43,814 nucleotides of DNA, taken from NCBI GenBank assembly GCA_910586095.1, contig CAJUHQ010000006.1:1-43814 (forward strand), read 5' to 3'. Origin of the DNA: an uncultured Lachnospiraceae bacterium. GTDB lineage: Bacteria; Bacillota; Clostridia; Lachnospirales; Lachnospiraceae. Positions 1 to 8,100 of this stretch are shown here, one piece after another. Positions within the stretch are counted from its first letter, which is position 1; each line of letters begins with the position of its first letter. The notes under the pieces are model-generated. The model had not been told where the DNA came from. It worked only from the letters and a program-made list of their open reading frames with translations, and did not search any database. The position numbers and the translations under genes were made by a program.

Positions 1-376
1 TTAGTTTATCATACTCTTTCCTTCGTTGTCAAGTACTTTTTTTAATTTTTTTATTCTTATTTTTTGTTGATACTTTTTATGAAAACTTTTTTGTCAAAAC
101 TGCATTTGAGATCGATATTTATTCAAAACAATTTCGATTTTCTAACTTCATTTCTAAGTATCAACTTTTCTCTCAACAACGTGTTTTATAATATCACGCT
201 ATATTTCGAATGTCAACATCTTTTTTCAAATATTTTCCAAAATTCGTTTTCTTTTAACAATGCAAACTTTGTTCGCTATAGCAAACTTTGCGTCTATAGT
301 CAGCATAGCCAAACAAGATGGCTAACTAGCGCAAAAAGCAATGGGCATTTATTGGCATTTCTCGGTGTGAAACTTC
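1..376. other. AT-rich region without a convincing gene
   Basis: This stretch lies downstream of the minus-strand cvpA-like gene. It is very AT-rich. The one open frame on the plus strand (64-390) has no ribosome binding site, is rich in Phe/Leu/Asn as random AT-rich frames are, and resembles no family I know. Short inverted repeats exist, for example TAGCC/GGCTA around 305-323. The last bases hold a hairpin that is listed separately. Confidence 0.6.
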
Positions 377-382
377 TCACAC
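365..382 (-). terminator. Small hairpin overlapping the cvpA stop codon
   Basis: GTGTGA and TCACAC form a six-base-pair stem with a six-base loop, and the hairpin covers the TGA stop of the CvpA-like gene. No clear U-run follows, so it would be a weak terminator. The sixteen bases at 363-378 (starting CGGTGTGAAAC) also occur exactly at 25325-25340, inside a family B repeat. This may therefore be a remnant or minimal copy of that repeat. Confidence 0.4.
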
Positions 383-859
383 TATTTTAGCTAACAATTC
401 TACCAAATAATTAGAATAATACAAGGTAGTCAGAAAACTACTTTTTGATACTTGTTCTATTATCCAACTATTCAGTTCCATGCGATCAAAACTTCCTATC
501 ATAAGAAATATAAACCACACTACAAATACTGCTTCTACAGCACCTAGTGCTGCTCCTGCTAGCTGGTCTGCAAGTTTCCCAATTGGAATGGCTCTCACAA
601 GCTTAAAAGTACTCACTAAAAACGTGATACTCTTATGAATGATTCTGATAATCACTAACAACGTAATCGCCATAATGACATTAGCATAGCTTCCCTGTAT
701 AAAATTTCCAACACCTTTTGCGATTACTACGAGGACTATTATTCCCAATATGCCAGATACTATACGCACAATACTTTCTAAAAGCCCGCGTTTCCAGCCC
801 CATACTATCCCCGTTATAATCATGATGACCACAATTATAAAAAGTACATTGATCTCCAA
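377..859 (-). CDS. CvpA family membrane protein
   Basis: The 160-residue protein has about four hydrophobic segments (near residues 4-20, 28-50, 58-80 and 100-125). Its early Gly-Trp-Lys-Arg-Gly motif and general build match the CvpA/colicin V production family of inner-membrane proteins. In Firmicutes these are small polytopic proteins of uncertain molecular role, linked to envelope functions. The start is a TTG at 857-859, chosen because a strong GGAGG lies seven bases upstream and no in-frame ATG exists there. The gene is the last of three minus-strand genes, after the beta-propeller-like and LysM genes. A perfect 12-bp palindrome lies just upstream. Family call fairly sure; function unknown. 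Confidence 0.7.
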   Translation of the reverse strand: MEINVLFIIVVIMIITGIVWGWKRGLLESIVRIVSGILGIIVLVVIAKGVGNFIQGSYANVIMAITLLVIIRIIHKSITFLVSTFKLVRAIPIGKLADQLAGAALGAVEAVFVVWFIFLMIGSFDRMELNSWIIEQVSKSSFLTTLYYSNYLVELLAKIV

Positions 860-890
860 AATTACTTCCTCCTTATTATGATATCAGAAC

Positions 891-925
891 ATGCGCACAA
901 AACACTTTTTGTATTTTGTGCGCAT
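891..925. promoter_or_regulatory. Perfect 12-bp inverted repeat upstream of the CvpA-like gene
   Basis: ATGCGCACAAAA at 891-902 and its exact complement at 914-925 enclose an 11-base loop. The hairpin sits in the 91-bp gap between the beta-propeller-like gene and the CvpA-like gene. Neither strand has a U-run directly after the stem, so a normal intrinsic terminator is not obvious. An operator, processing site or attenuating hairpin are all possible. Confidence 0.5.
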
Positions 926-950
926 ACAACATATAGCTCTATTCTTTTTG

Positions 951-2189
951 TCATTGTAGTTCAATTTGTTGTATCGCTGAATCTGTAATCAATGTATGTT
1001 TTGAGATACCTCCTCCTGGGATAAGACAATATACAGCTTCTTGAAAAACTCCCTGATATTTTAGTCGCTCTCCCCAGTCATACAAAATACATTCATTTTC
1101 ATTATAAATGATAATTCCTGACGACGCAAACAAAATTTCCTTATACTCCATATCAAATGCAATATCACTGACTTTCTTTGCATTGGTATCATATATTTCT
1201 ACTCGGTAAGTCGTTCCCCCTGCTGTATTATAAAAGACAAGGCCTACATGTCCTTCGTCATAAAATACACTCTGTATCTCCTCTGAAATCATAATTTCTG
1301 AAACACTCTCTGGCTTTTGTTTTCCCTTGTAGAACATTAGGCGATTGTCCGCCACTGCAAACACAGTATCATTGTTCATAAAATGCACTTCTGGTACAAT
1401 TGCTCCAGCGTACCCATAACCACTCACCAAATTATCTATGTAATTTTTCCCTACTGAGGAAAAATTGTAAAATCCTATACTTGATGTGATTTTTCCATTT
1501 TCTGCTTTCACATAAGAAACAGCCACCTGGCTACCATCACTTGAAATGTCAATCGCAATGGGATAACCCGAATTGCTCATAGTAATCGTAAACTCTACAA
1601 GAAGCTCTCCTGAAGTACTATTGTACAGACAGATACTAGTAATTGTTCCGTTGTCAAGCACTGCGGCCACAACACCATTTGACGATACACAAAAATCTCT
1701 AATTGGCACTGTCGTGTTAATCGTTCCAAGCATCCCTTGTGTGTTTGCTACATAAATGTTTCTGCCATTATAATCTCCCACTGCTACTGTTTTTTTGCAG
1801 GTTCGCACGATTATATTTTGCATTTCATATGTCTGATTCCATATCATCTTTCCTTTTGTGTCAGTACAGCTCATTCCATCATTGCTGTAGGTGAACAATG
1901 TCCCACCAAAACTAATACTTTTAGAATCGGTTGCTCGTATCCACTCTGTTTGTTGTACCACTACGTAATCTGTATATTCCATACTTTTCCAGTGAAGATA
2001 CAACACAAAAACCACTGCTGCTGCAAACACAAGCACGCCCAGTACGATATAGAACTTAATCTGTCTGTGGCGTGCGAGTTGATTATCCATCGATTTTTTG
2101 TCTCTATCTGTTCCTTCTGTTTTTCCAATCTTATGCCTGCCGCCTTTTAAAAGGTATTGGTTTCTATTAAAATCCCTTATTTCCGCCAT
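951..2189 (-). CDS. DUF5711-like membrane-anchored beta-propeller protein
   Basis: The protein has a charged cytoplasmic N-terminus of about 45 residues, one membrane segment near residues 45-65, and then a long beta-rich extracellular part. Repeated short strands such as ATDSKSISFGGTLFTYSNDG and DISSDGSQVAVSY resemble PQQ/WD40-type blades. The build matches the DUF5711 family common in Lachnospiraceae; the exact role is unknown. I chose the ATG at 2189 (MAEIRDFNRNQ) over an in-frame ATG 14 codons earlier. The earlier one has no ribosome binding site, whereas GGGG lies seven bases before the later one. It follows the LysM gene closely, so they are probably co-transcribed and may share a cell-envelope job. 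Confidence 0.65.
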   Translation of the reverse strand: MAEIRDFNRNQYLLKGGRHKIGKTEGTDRDKKSMDNQLARHRQIKFYIVLGVLVFAAAVVFVLYLHWKSMEYTDYVVVQQTEWIRATDSKSISFGGTLFTYSNDGMSCTDTKGKMIWNQTYEMQNIIVRTCKKTVAVGDYNGRNIYVANTQGMLGTINTTVPIRDFCVSSNGVVAAVLDNGTITSICLYNSTSGELLVEFTITMSNSGYPIAIDISSDGSQVAVSYVKAENGKITSSIGFYNFSSVGKNYIDNLVSGYGYAGAIVPEVHFMNNDTVFAVADNRLMFYKGKQKPESVSEIMISEEIQSVFYDEGHVGLVFYNTAGGTTYRVEIYDTNAKKVSDIAFDMEYKEILFASSGIIIYNENECILYDWGERLKYQGVFQEAVYCLIPGGGISKHTLITDSAIQQIELQ

Positions 2190-2237
2190 TGGTATACCCC
2201 ATTTATATTTCGAATACCTATAGTATACCATTATTCT

Positions 2238-3536
2238 CTATGGAAGTAAAAGCTTTTGTCCAGAAAGAATATTATTGGGATCATCAATGTGATTCCATTG
2301 GCAGATTGCATCCACATGGTCAAAATCCCCATAGGCGGCAAAACTGATCGTTCTTAGTGTATCTCCTTGGCGCACCACATAGTATTGGGGCACCTTATCT
2401 GTCTGCATATTTGATGCTTGTGTATCTGTTGTAGAAGGTTGTATCCCTTGTGTTGGCTCCTGCTCTCCCGCTGTAGCCTGACCTTGATTTTCCTGTATCA
2501 CGGCGGACTGCAAATTTTCCTGTGTCACAGCATTTTGCAGATCTTGTTCTACATCTGATGAAAGGTTATCCGATACTGGTACTTGAGAAGACACAGTGTT
2601 GTTTTGTATGGATGGTTCATCTGTAGTTTGGGGAGCCGAAACCATTTCTTGTTCTATCTCTGTTGCTGTCTTTTCTGTGTTGCTAGTCTGATTTTGCTGC
2701 ATAGTAGCAACTGCTTGCCTTTGGTCTTGAGATTTTTCTGTCTCTTGATCTGTGCGCTCTGCCAACAGTGATAGACAGTAATCAATACTAGTTTGCATAT
2801 TCTGCATCTTACTATAATTATTGATTGAAATAATACCATAGGCCATGACACACACCACAAATCCGAGGCAAAGAACATTTAGCATATTCCACATAAAGCT
2901 TACTTTTGCCTCTTCTCTGCCATATGCTTGCATCAGTCTACCTATTCGCGCCGCATCATCTGTGCCACCACGTATACTGCTGCGCTCATTCTCTATTGAT
3001 GTACTAGCAATACCACCACTTTTATTCGATTTTTTATTTGCTTTTCTGCTTGTCCACTCAATTAAATAATTTTGCATTTGCTCATTTTGATCGTAATATA
3101 TGTAAAAGTCATCCACTATTACGCGTGTACTGTTGAATGTGAGCTCCATACGTAGTTCTAAATCCTTATTACGGCTAAGTCGCGCCGTCGCTATATAGAC
3201 ATACCCTGGAAAATAGATCTCATTGATCTGTGGTATACTCTCACCTTCATTCCCAATCTGTGCCGCTCCCGATACTACTAAGCGATATCTTCCATGATCT
3301 TCTATACAGTTGCCATACAGCGCAATATCTGGTTTGTCACTGTTTTCTACTTGGCATAATTCTTGTGTTTCTATTGCTTGTTCTTTGGAGGCTTTGACCA
3401 AAAGAAGTTTTTTGATAAAAGTATGTACATAGTCCTCTAGATATATAATATATATGCCTTCAGGAGTGCCTATGGTTCGTGTGTTTACAGGAATAGGATG
3501 GAGCGAAGATACTATGGTACTTGTTTGCTTGTCCAT
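2238..3536 (-). CDS. LysM domain membrane protein
   Basis: The 432-residue protein has three parts. Residues 1-200 form a soluble, probably cytoplasmic region. One membrane segment lies near 218-238 (LNVLCLGFVVCVMAYGII). A low-complexity Gln/Thr/Ser/Glu linker follows at about 260-380. The C-terminal 45 residues form a LysM domain (YYVVRQGDTLRTIS...NHIDDPNNILSGQKLLLP), which in this family binds the glycan of peptidoglycan. The layout suggests a type II membrane protein whose flexible linker reaches through the wall. The linker contains imperfect repeats (LQNAVTQENLQSAVIQENQ). AAAGGTGAT precedes the ATG. It heads the three-gene group with the DUF5711-like and CvpA-like genes. Confidence 0.75.
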   Translation of the reverse strand: MDKQTSTIVSSLHPIPVNTRTIGTPEGIYIIYLEDYVHTFIKKLLLVKASKEQAIETQELCQVENSDKPDIALYGNCIEDHGRYRLVVSGAAQIGNEGESIPQINEIYFPGYVYIATARLSRNKDLELRMELTFNSTRVIVDDFYIYYDQNEQMQNYLIEWTSRKANKKSNKSGGIASTSIENERSSIRGGTDDAARIGRLMQAYGREEAKVSFMWNMLNVLCLGFVVCVMAYGIISINNYSKMQNMQTSIDYCLSLLAERTDQETEKSQDQRQAVATMQQNQTSNTEKTATEIEQEMVSAPQTTDEPSIQNNTVSSQVPVSDNLSSDVEQDLQNAVTQENLQSAVIQENQGQATAGEQEPTQGIQPSTTDTQASNMQTDKVPQYYVVRQGDTLRTISFAAYGDFDHVDAICQWNHIDDPNNILSGQKLLLP

Positions 3537-3730
3537 TTTGACATCACCTTTCTATATGATTAAATCCTTGTTTACCCCTGTGTATATGGGGGATATGCAT
3601 ACTACAAAATATTTCTGATCTAATCTGAAATGATCGCTCAGATAGTATTTGTATGGTATCAATATTTCGTATATGGTCTAGCATAGCACATTCCCTATGC
3701 AGATTATGTCGAAACAGGGAGGTAATTTAA
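3537..3730. other. Intergenic region upstream of the LysM gene
   Basis: This stretch should hold the promoter and leader of the LysM gene. Small inverted repeats are present, including CCCC/GGGG around 3576-3592 and TCTGA/TCAGA around 3616-3644. I could not settle on a well-spaced -35/-10 pair. Confidence 0.35.
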
Positions 3731-3760
3731 AAAAACCATTTGCAGACGCAAATGGTTTTT
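3731..3760 (-). terminator. Intrinsic terminator after galM
   Basis: A perfect 13-bp stem (AAAAACCATTTGC and its complement) with a four-base AGAC loop begins 11 bases beyond the galM stop codon. The stem ends in a run of U on the minus-strand transcript, followed by more U. It could also work on the plus strand. Confidence 0.85.
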
Positions 3761-3771
3761 GATCGTTTCTA

Positions 3772-4818
3772 TTATTCGTTATAAAACTGGTAGATTGTCG
3801 TAGTTTTGTATGGTCTTTCTGGACCGTAGACAACATCTTGGAACTGTGGCTGATTGACCGCATCAGGGAAACACTGTGTCTCTAAGCATAATCCACTTCT
3901 TGCACTATAGGATGCTCCTCTTTTTCCTATCTGTGTCTTGATGCCATTTCCTGAATAAAACTGAATTCCAGGCTGATCGGTGTAGACATCCATTTTTCTG
4001 CCCGAAACAGGATCTTCGAGTGATGCCACCTTTTTGATTGTTCCGTCATAATTATCTAACACATAATTATGATCATATCCTTGACCATAAGAAAGTTGTT
4101 CATTATCTGCATCAATATCCTCTCCTATCGTCCTCATTTGTGTAAAGTCAAAGGGAGTTCCCTCCACAGGTGCTAGTTCTCCTGTAGGAATCAACCGTGC
4201 AAACACTGGCGTATAGCGAGAGGCATGAATTTGAATACGATGTCCTTCAATACTTCCAGAATCATGACCCGCAAGATTAAAATATGAATGATTGGTCATA
4301 TTGATTACTGTTTTTTTGTCACTTGTTGCATAATACTCAATCTTGAGTGCATTGTCCTGCGTCACAGTGTATGTTACATAAACTTTTTTGTTTCCAGGAA
4401 ATCCCATTGACCCATCTGGGTCCTCCAATGAAAATACAACACTATCTTCTTTTTGTTCTACATCCCATACTCTCTTGTGGTATCCCGCATTTGCGTCACT
4501 GTGGAGGTTGTTTGTCGTATCATTGGCTACAAGCTGGTATGAAACACCATCAATAACAAAACATGCATTGTCAATGCGGTTTGCACTCGGACCTACTGTA
4601 GCGCCAAAATACCCTATATTGATAAGATATTTTTCTATATTGTCATGTCCTAACACAACATCCACCATATTGCCCTGTTTGTCTGGCATAAACAGATTCA
4701 CAAGAATCGCACCAAAATTTGTTACCTCTGCGGTGAAACCATTTTCGTTTTTGATAGAATACAAGTTGACCTGTGTCCCATCGGATGTTTTCCCAAAGCT
4801 TCTTGTTGTAACTGCCAT
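3772..4818 (-). CDS. galM: Aldose 1-epimerase (mutarotase)
   Basis: The enzyme interconverts alpha and beta anomers of glucose, galactose and related sugars, feeding the Leloir pathway and glycolysis in the cytoplasm. The 348-residue length is normal for the family. Visible family features are NRI near residue 80, the substrate His in NNLHSD (H106), the catalytic-acid His in NHSYFNLAG (H177) and the catalytic-base Glu in LCLETQCFPDAVNQP (E313). I used the ATG at 4818 (MAVTTRSFGK), which has GAGGG eight bases upstream. The frame stays open 40 codons further, but that part would overlap recR and looks non-coding. A strong terminator follows. Confidence 0.92.
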   Translation of the reverse strand: MAVTTRSFGKTSDGTQVNLYSIKNENGFTAEVTNFGAILVNLFMPDKQGNMVDVVLGHDNIEKYLINIGYFGATVGPSANRIDNACFVIDGVSYQLVANDTTNNLHSDANAGYHKRVWDVEQKEDSVVFSLEDPDGSMGFPGNKKVYVTYTVTQDNALKIEYYATSDKKTVINMTNHSYFNLAGHDSGSIEGHRIQIHASRYTPVFARLIPTGELAPVEGTPFDFTQMRTIGEDIDADNEQLSYGQGYDHNYVLDNYDGTIKKVASLEDPVSGRKMDVYTDQPGIQFYSGNGIKTQIGKRGASYSARSGLCLETQCFPDAVNQPQFQDVVYGPERPYKTTTIYQFYNE

Positions 4819-4883
4819 TTTTTTTCCCTCTTTTCTTCCTACTAAAACTATCTGAATCGTATAACAATCTATAGGATATATAC

Positions 4884-5480
4884 CTATAGTTCTGTTCGTC
4901 CTTCTAAGGCACGCAAAAGTGTCATCTCGTCTATACACTCTAAGTCACCGCCCACTGGAACCCCACTGGCAATGCGTGTTACCTTCACTCCCATAGGTTT
5001 GATTAACTTTGAGATGTACATGGCTGTTGTCTCACCTTCTAGACTCGAGTTTGTCGCAATAATCACTTCGCAGACATCTTCCTCTAAACGTTTGATAAGT
5101 TCCTTTAAGCGAATGTCATTGGGTCCTATTCCAAGCATTGGAGAGATAGCACCATGAAGTACATGATATACCCCTTCATACTTGCCTGTTTTTTCATAGG
5201 CGGCTAAATCCCTAATGTTTTCTACCACCATAATGGTCTTGTGATCCCGATTTGGTGCTGCACAGACAGGACATATTTCTTTGTCGGTGAGTGTATAACA
5301 ACTCTTACAATACTGTATGTGCTTTCTGGCATCTACCATTGTCTGTGCAAAGCGCTCTACATGATCGGCAGGCATATTGATAACATATAGCGCCAACCGT
5401 TGCGCAGACTTATTTCCCACTCCAGGAAGTTTGGCAAACTGTTCAATTAATTTGTTGATATATCCATTGTATAATTCCAT
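4884..5480 (-). CDS. recR: Recombination mediator protein RecR
   Basis: RecR works with RecF and RecO to load RecA on gapped DNA during recombinational repair. The 198-residue length is typical. In order it shows an N-terminal helix-hairpin-helix (LPGVGNKSAQRLALYVIN), a C4 zinc finger (C58, C61, C70, C73), a Toprim domain beginning at TIMVVENIRDLAAYE, and a C-terminal GVPVGGDLECIDEMTLLRAL segment. The start codon overlaps the ybaB stop by one base (TGATG), so translation is coupled. The order dnaX-ybaB-recR is conserved across bacteria. Confidence 0.96.
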   Translation of the reverse strand: MELYNGYINKLIEQFAKLPGVGNKSAQRLALYVINMPADHVERFAQTMVDARKHIQYCKSCYTLTDKEICPVCAAPNRDHKTIMVVENIRDLAAYEKTGKYEGVYHVLHGAISPMLGIGPNDIRLKELIKRLEEDVCEVIIATNSSLEGETTAMYISKLIKPMGVKVTRIASGVPVGGDLECIDEMTLLRALEGRTEL

Positions 5481-5830
5481 CAGAATGGCAAGCCTCCACC
5501 CAGACCTCCTGTCATTTTGCCCATCAGCTCGTTGTTGGCTTCCTCGGCCTGGCGAAGTGCCTCATTTGTCGCCGCCACAATCATATCTTGGAGTGTTTCA
5601 ATGTCCTCAGGATCTACAGCCTCCTCCGAGAGTGTTACCTTAAGTACTTCCTTCTTACCTGTCACTACAACCTCTACAGCACCACCGCCTGCTTTAGCTG
5701 TGAACTCTTTAGTCTCAAGTTCCTTTTGACCTTCCTCAATCTGTCGCTGCATGCGTTGTGCCTGCTTCATCAAATTATTCATATTTCCAGGCATTGCCAT
5801 CCCGCCAGGAAAACCTCCTCTTTTTGCCAT
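5480..5830 (-). CDS. ybaB: YbaB/EbfC family nucleoid-associated protein
   Basis: A small (116 residues) DNA-binding protein of the YbaB/EbfC family, which forms dimers and coats or bridges DNA. Visible features are the N-terminal MNNLMKQAQRMQRQIEEGQK helix, the central AGGGAVEVVVTGKKEVLKV strands and the DPEDIETLQDMIVAATNEA segment. Gly/Met-rich tails at both ends are usual in Clostridia. It is sandwiched between dnaX and recR, the conserved position, and overlaps recR by one base. GGAGGAGAATAGAG precedes the ATG. Confidence 0.93.
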   Translation of the reverse strand: MAKRGGFPGGMAMPGNMNNLMKQAQRMQRQIEEGQKELETKEFTAKAGGGAVEVVVTGKKEVLKVTLSEEAVDPEDIETLQDMIVAATNEALRQAEEANNELMGKMTGGLGGGLPF

Positions 5831-5850
5831 CTCTATTCTCCTCCTCTTTT

Positions 5851-7419
5851 TTATTCCTCTTCTATTTCTATATCCATATTAATTACTTTTGCAAGATCCA
5901 CATAGCTCTCTTCAAAGCGACGCCCCTGTTCAATACATTGTATCTGTACTGCCACTTCTTTTTGAATAAAACTAGAAATTATATCCTGCACATACTTGTG
6001 ATGTTCGTCATTGACTAGATAATCATAGGCAACCCCATCTTCCACAACAATAATTAACTGACTATCTGCTCCCAGACTAAGTCGTGCATTTTTGAGATAA
6101 ATTTTTAACGGTGGTGTGGTTTTAGCTACAATTCCTTGCCAACTTCCAACAATCTGGCGAATATCATTTGGAATCGCTTTTGGCTTTTCTACTTTTGGTG
6201 TAGTTTCTATTGGTGTTTCTGTCTGTATTGATTGTATCGCAGCAGGTACTGTTTGCACAACACCTTTTTCTATTTTTTCTTCTAAATTTTTTATGCGAGC
6301 CACTACTGCGTCATTCGTCGTTTCCATAGCAGGTTTACAAAGCTTTATCAAAGTAATTTCAATGAGAATACGTTTCTGTGTCGCGTATTTGATTTGTCCT
6401 GACAGCTCGGAAAAAATGCGAATATAGCGTATAATTTCCTCTACATCCATTATCTTTGCATCTTCCTTTAGACGCACAAGACTATCACTAGACACATCAA
6501 TTACATCCTCTATACTGCTTTCCGATGTTTTGGCAAGAAGCATATTGCGAAGATACCATGTGATATCAGTGACAAACTGCGTCAACTCCCTGCCCTGCAT
6601 AACAACCTCTTCTAACAACGCAATGCACCCTGTAATATTTTGTGCATGGATAAGACGAAGCAGACGCGCAAACACTTCTGTGTCCACTGCCCCTAATACA
6701 GCAAGAACCTTATCATAAGTCAACACTTCTCCAAAATGAAACGCAATACACTGATCTAGAAGACTGAGCGCATCACGCATAGAACCATCTGCTGTCTTTG
6801 CAATATAGGTCAGCGCCTTTTCTTCCACCTCAACCTGTTCCTTTTGTGTCAACTCACAAAGTCGGCTAGCAATTGTCTCTATTGTGATACGTTTAAAATC
6901 ATATCGCTGACAGCGCGAAAGGATCGTGATCGGAATTTTGTGAACTTCTGTGGTTGCCAATATAAAAATCACATAAGAAGGCGGCTCCTCAAGCGTCTTT
7001 AAAAGCGCATTGAACGCTCCTATCGAAAGCATATGCACCTCATCAATGATATAAACCTTATATTTTCCCTCCACAGGAGAATACGACACTTCATCAATAA
7101 TCTCACGAATATTATCAACACCATTATTCGATGCCGCATCAATCTCTATCACATTCACACTAGCACCTGCCTGAATGGTCTGGCAACTTCTACATTGCCC
7201 GCAAGGGCTTCCATCCACAGGATTTTCACAGTTGGCCGCCTTGGCTAAAAGCTTTGCTATAGTAGTCTTTCCAGTTCCCCTTGTCCCTGTAAAAAGATAT
7301 GCATGTCCGATACGATTTGCCTTAATCTGATTTTTTAGTGTTGTTACAATTGGGTCTTGCCCCTTTACATCTCCAAAAATGTCTGGACGAAATTTTCTAT
7401 ATAGTGCTGTGTATGCCAT
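5851..7419 (-). CDS. dnaX: DNA polymerase III subunit gamma/tau
   Basis: This is the AAA+ ATPase of the clamp loader, which opens the sliding clamp and ties together the replisome. The N-terminal 370 residues show Walker A (GTRGTGKTT), a zinc-binding Cys group (CENPVDGSPCGQCRSC), Walker B (IIDEVHML) and sensor regions (ILATTEVHKIPITILSRCQRYDFKRI). The remaining ~150 residues are tau-like and less conserved. I used the ATG at 7419 (MAYTALYRKFRP) because GGAGGAG directly precedes it; another in-frame ATG four codons earlier is itself part of that ribosome binding site. It is the first gene of dnaX-ybaB-recR. I saw no SRP RNA gene in the 84 bp upstream. Confidence 0.96.
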   Translation of the reverse strand: MAYTALYRKFRPDIFGDVKGQDPIVTTLKNQIKANRIGHAYLFTGTRGTGKTTIAKLLAKAANCENPVDGSPCGQCRSCQTIQAGASVNVIEIDAASNNGVDNIREIIDEVSYSPVEGKYKVYIIDEVHMLSIGAFNALLKTLEEPPSYVIFILATTEVHKIPITILSRCQRYDFKRITIETIASRLCELTQKEQVEVEEKALTYIAKTADGSMRDALSLLDQCIAFHFGEVLTYDKVLAVLGAVDTEVFARLLRLIHAQNITGCIALLEEVVMQGRELTQFVTDITWYLRNMLLAKTSESSIEDVIDVSSDSLVRLKEDAKIMDVEEIIRYIRIFSELSGQIKYATQKRILIEITLIKLCKPAMETTNDAVVARIKNLEEKIEKGVVQTVPAAIQSIQTETPIETTPKVEKPKAIPNDIRQIVGSWQGIVAKTTPPLKIYLKNARLSLGADSQLIIVVEDGVAYDYLVNDEHHKYVQDIISSFIQKEVAVQIQCIEQGRRFEESYVDLAKVINMDIEIEEE

Positions 7420-7503
7420 GCGCTCCTCCATTTCTTTAAAAATAGATTCTTAGAATCTACTAAAAAATGTTCTCTTTTTATATCTGTTTTTGCTTCTTAT
7501 CTC

Positions 7504-8100
7504 TTACTTTTCTTGTCCATAAAGGCTAGTTTCTTGGTCTTTTTGACGAGTAAATCCCCATGAATCCCACATCCAAACACTTACTGTTCCATCTAGATCT
7601 GTCAATAATAGACAATTTTGTCTTTGGGTGGCTGTCTTTTTGTCTGCGGCAATGTCTGTGACCTCTTGTCCGATATAAGAGGACATCCACTTGGGTCGTA
7701 TCTTAGCCCCTTCGCACTCATAAATAAAGATATGTTGTGACCATGTTTTCTCGTCTTCTTCTACCCAAAAGGGTTTGTGTTGTCCATATCGTCCTATTTT
7801 CCAGCAAAGCACCACTAGTTCTTGCGTCTGATCGCCGTCCACATCACAAAATAATGCATCTTGTACTTTTATATCTTCTGAAAGAGTCCATATTTTGTCA
7901 TCGTCATATAAGACTAGGATTGATTGATCTTCTATTACAATTTTGTACACTCCTGACGCATCACAGACCGTTTTGTTCTCCCACAAAATCCATCGTGGCA
8001 ATCCTGTTCTGTATTTCCATAATATTCCTATTGTAAATATACAAAGAAATGCAATACCTACTAGAATCGCCCCTAAAACTCTCTTTTTATTCCCACTCAT
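7504..8100 (-). CDS. Small membrane-anchored protein, partner of the DUF3160 lipoprotein
   Basis: I do not recognise a named family. From the ATG at 8100 the 198-residue protein has a short basic start, one membrane segment at about residues 8-27 (VLGAILVGIAFLCIFTIGIL), and an outside domain. That domain has aspartate-rich turns (DVDGDQTQELVV, LLTDLDGTVSVW) like FG-GAP/VCBS blades. A start at 8172 is possible in frame but has no ribosome binding site and would overlap the upstream gene by 86 bp. The 8100 start overlaps it by 14 bp, as in coupled genes. Tight coupling to the DUF3160 gene suggests that the two products act together on the cell surface; this is inference. Confidence 0.55.
   Translation of the reverse strand: MSGNKKRVLGAILVGIAFLCIFTIGILWKYRTGLPRWILWENKTVCDASGVYKIVIEDQSILVLYDDDKIWTLSEDIKVQDALFCDVDGDQTQELVVLCWKIGRYGQHKPFWVEEDEKTWSQHIFIYECEGAKIRPKWMSSYIGQEVTDIAADKKTATQRQNCLLLTDLDGTVSVWMWDSWGFTRQKDQETSLYGQEK

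Noticed and set aside
64..390. Plus-strand open frame of 108 codons at the left edge
   Set aside because: No ribosome binding site, biased AT-rich composition, overlaps the cvpA terminus, and no family resemblance.
4819..4938. Longer N-terminus for galM
   Set aside because: It would overlap recR by 55 bases and the added residues do not resemble epimerases; GAGGG marks the ATG at 4818.
7420..7503. SRP RNA gene next to dnaX
   Set aside because: Some Firmicutes have it there, but the gap is only 84 bp and contains no SRP-like core.
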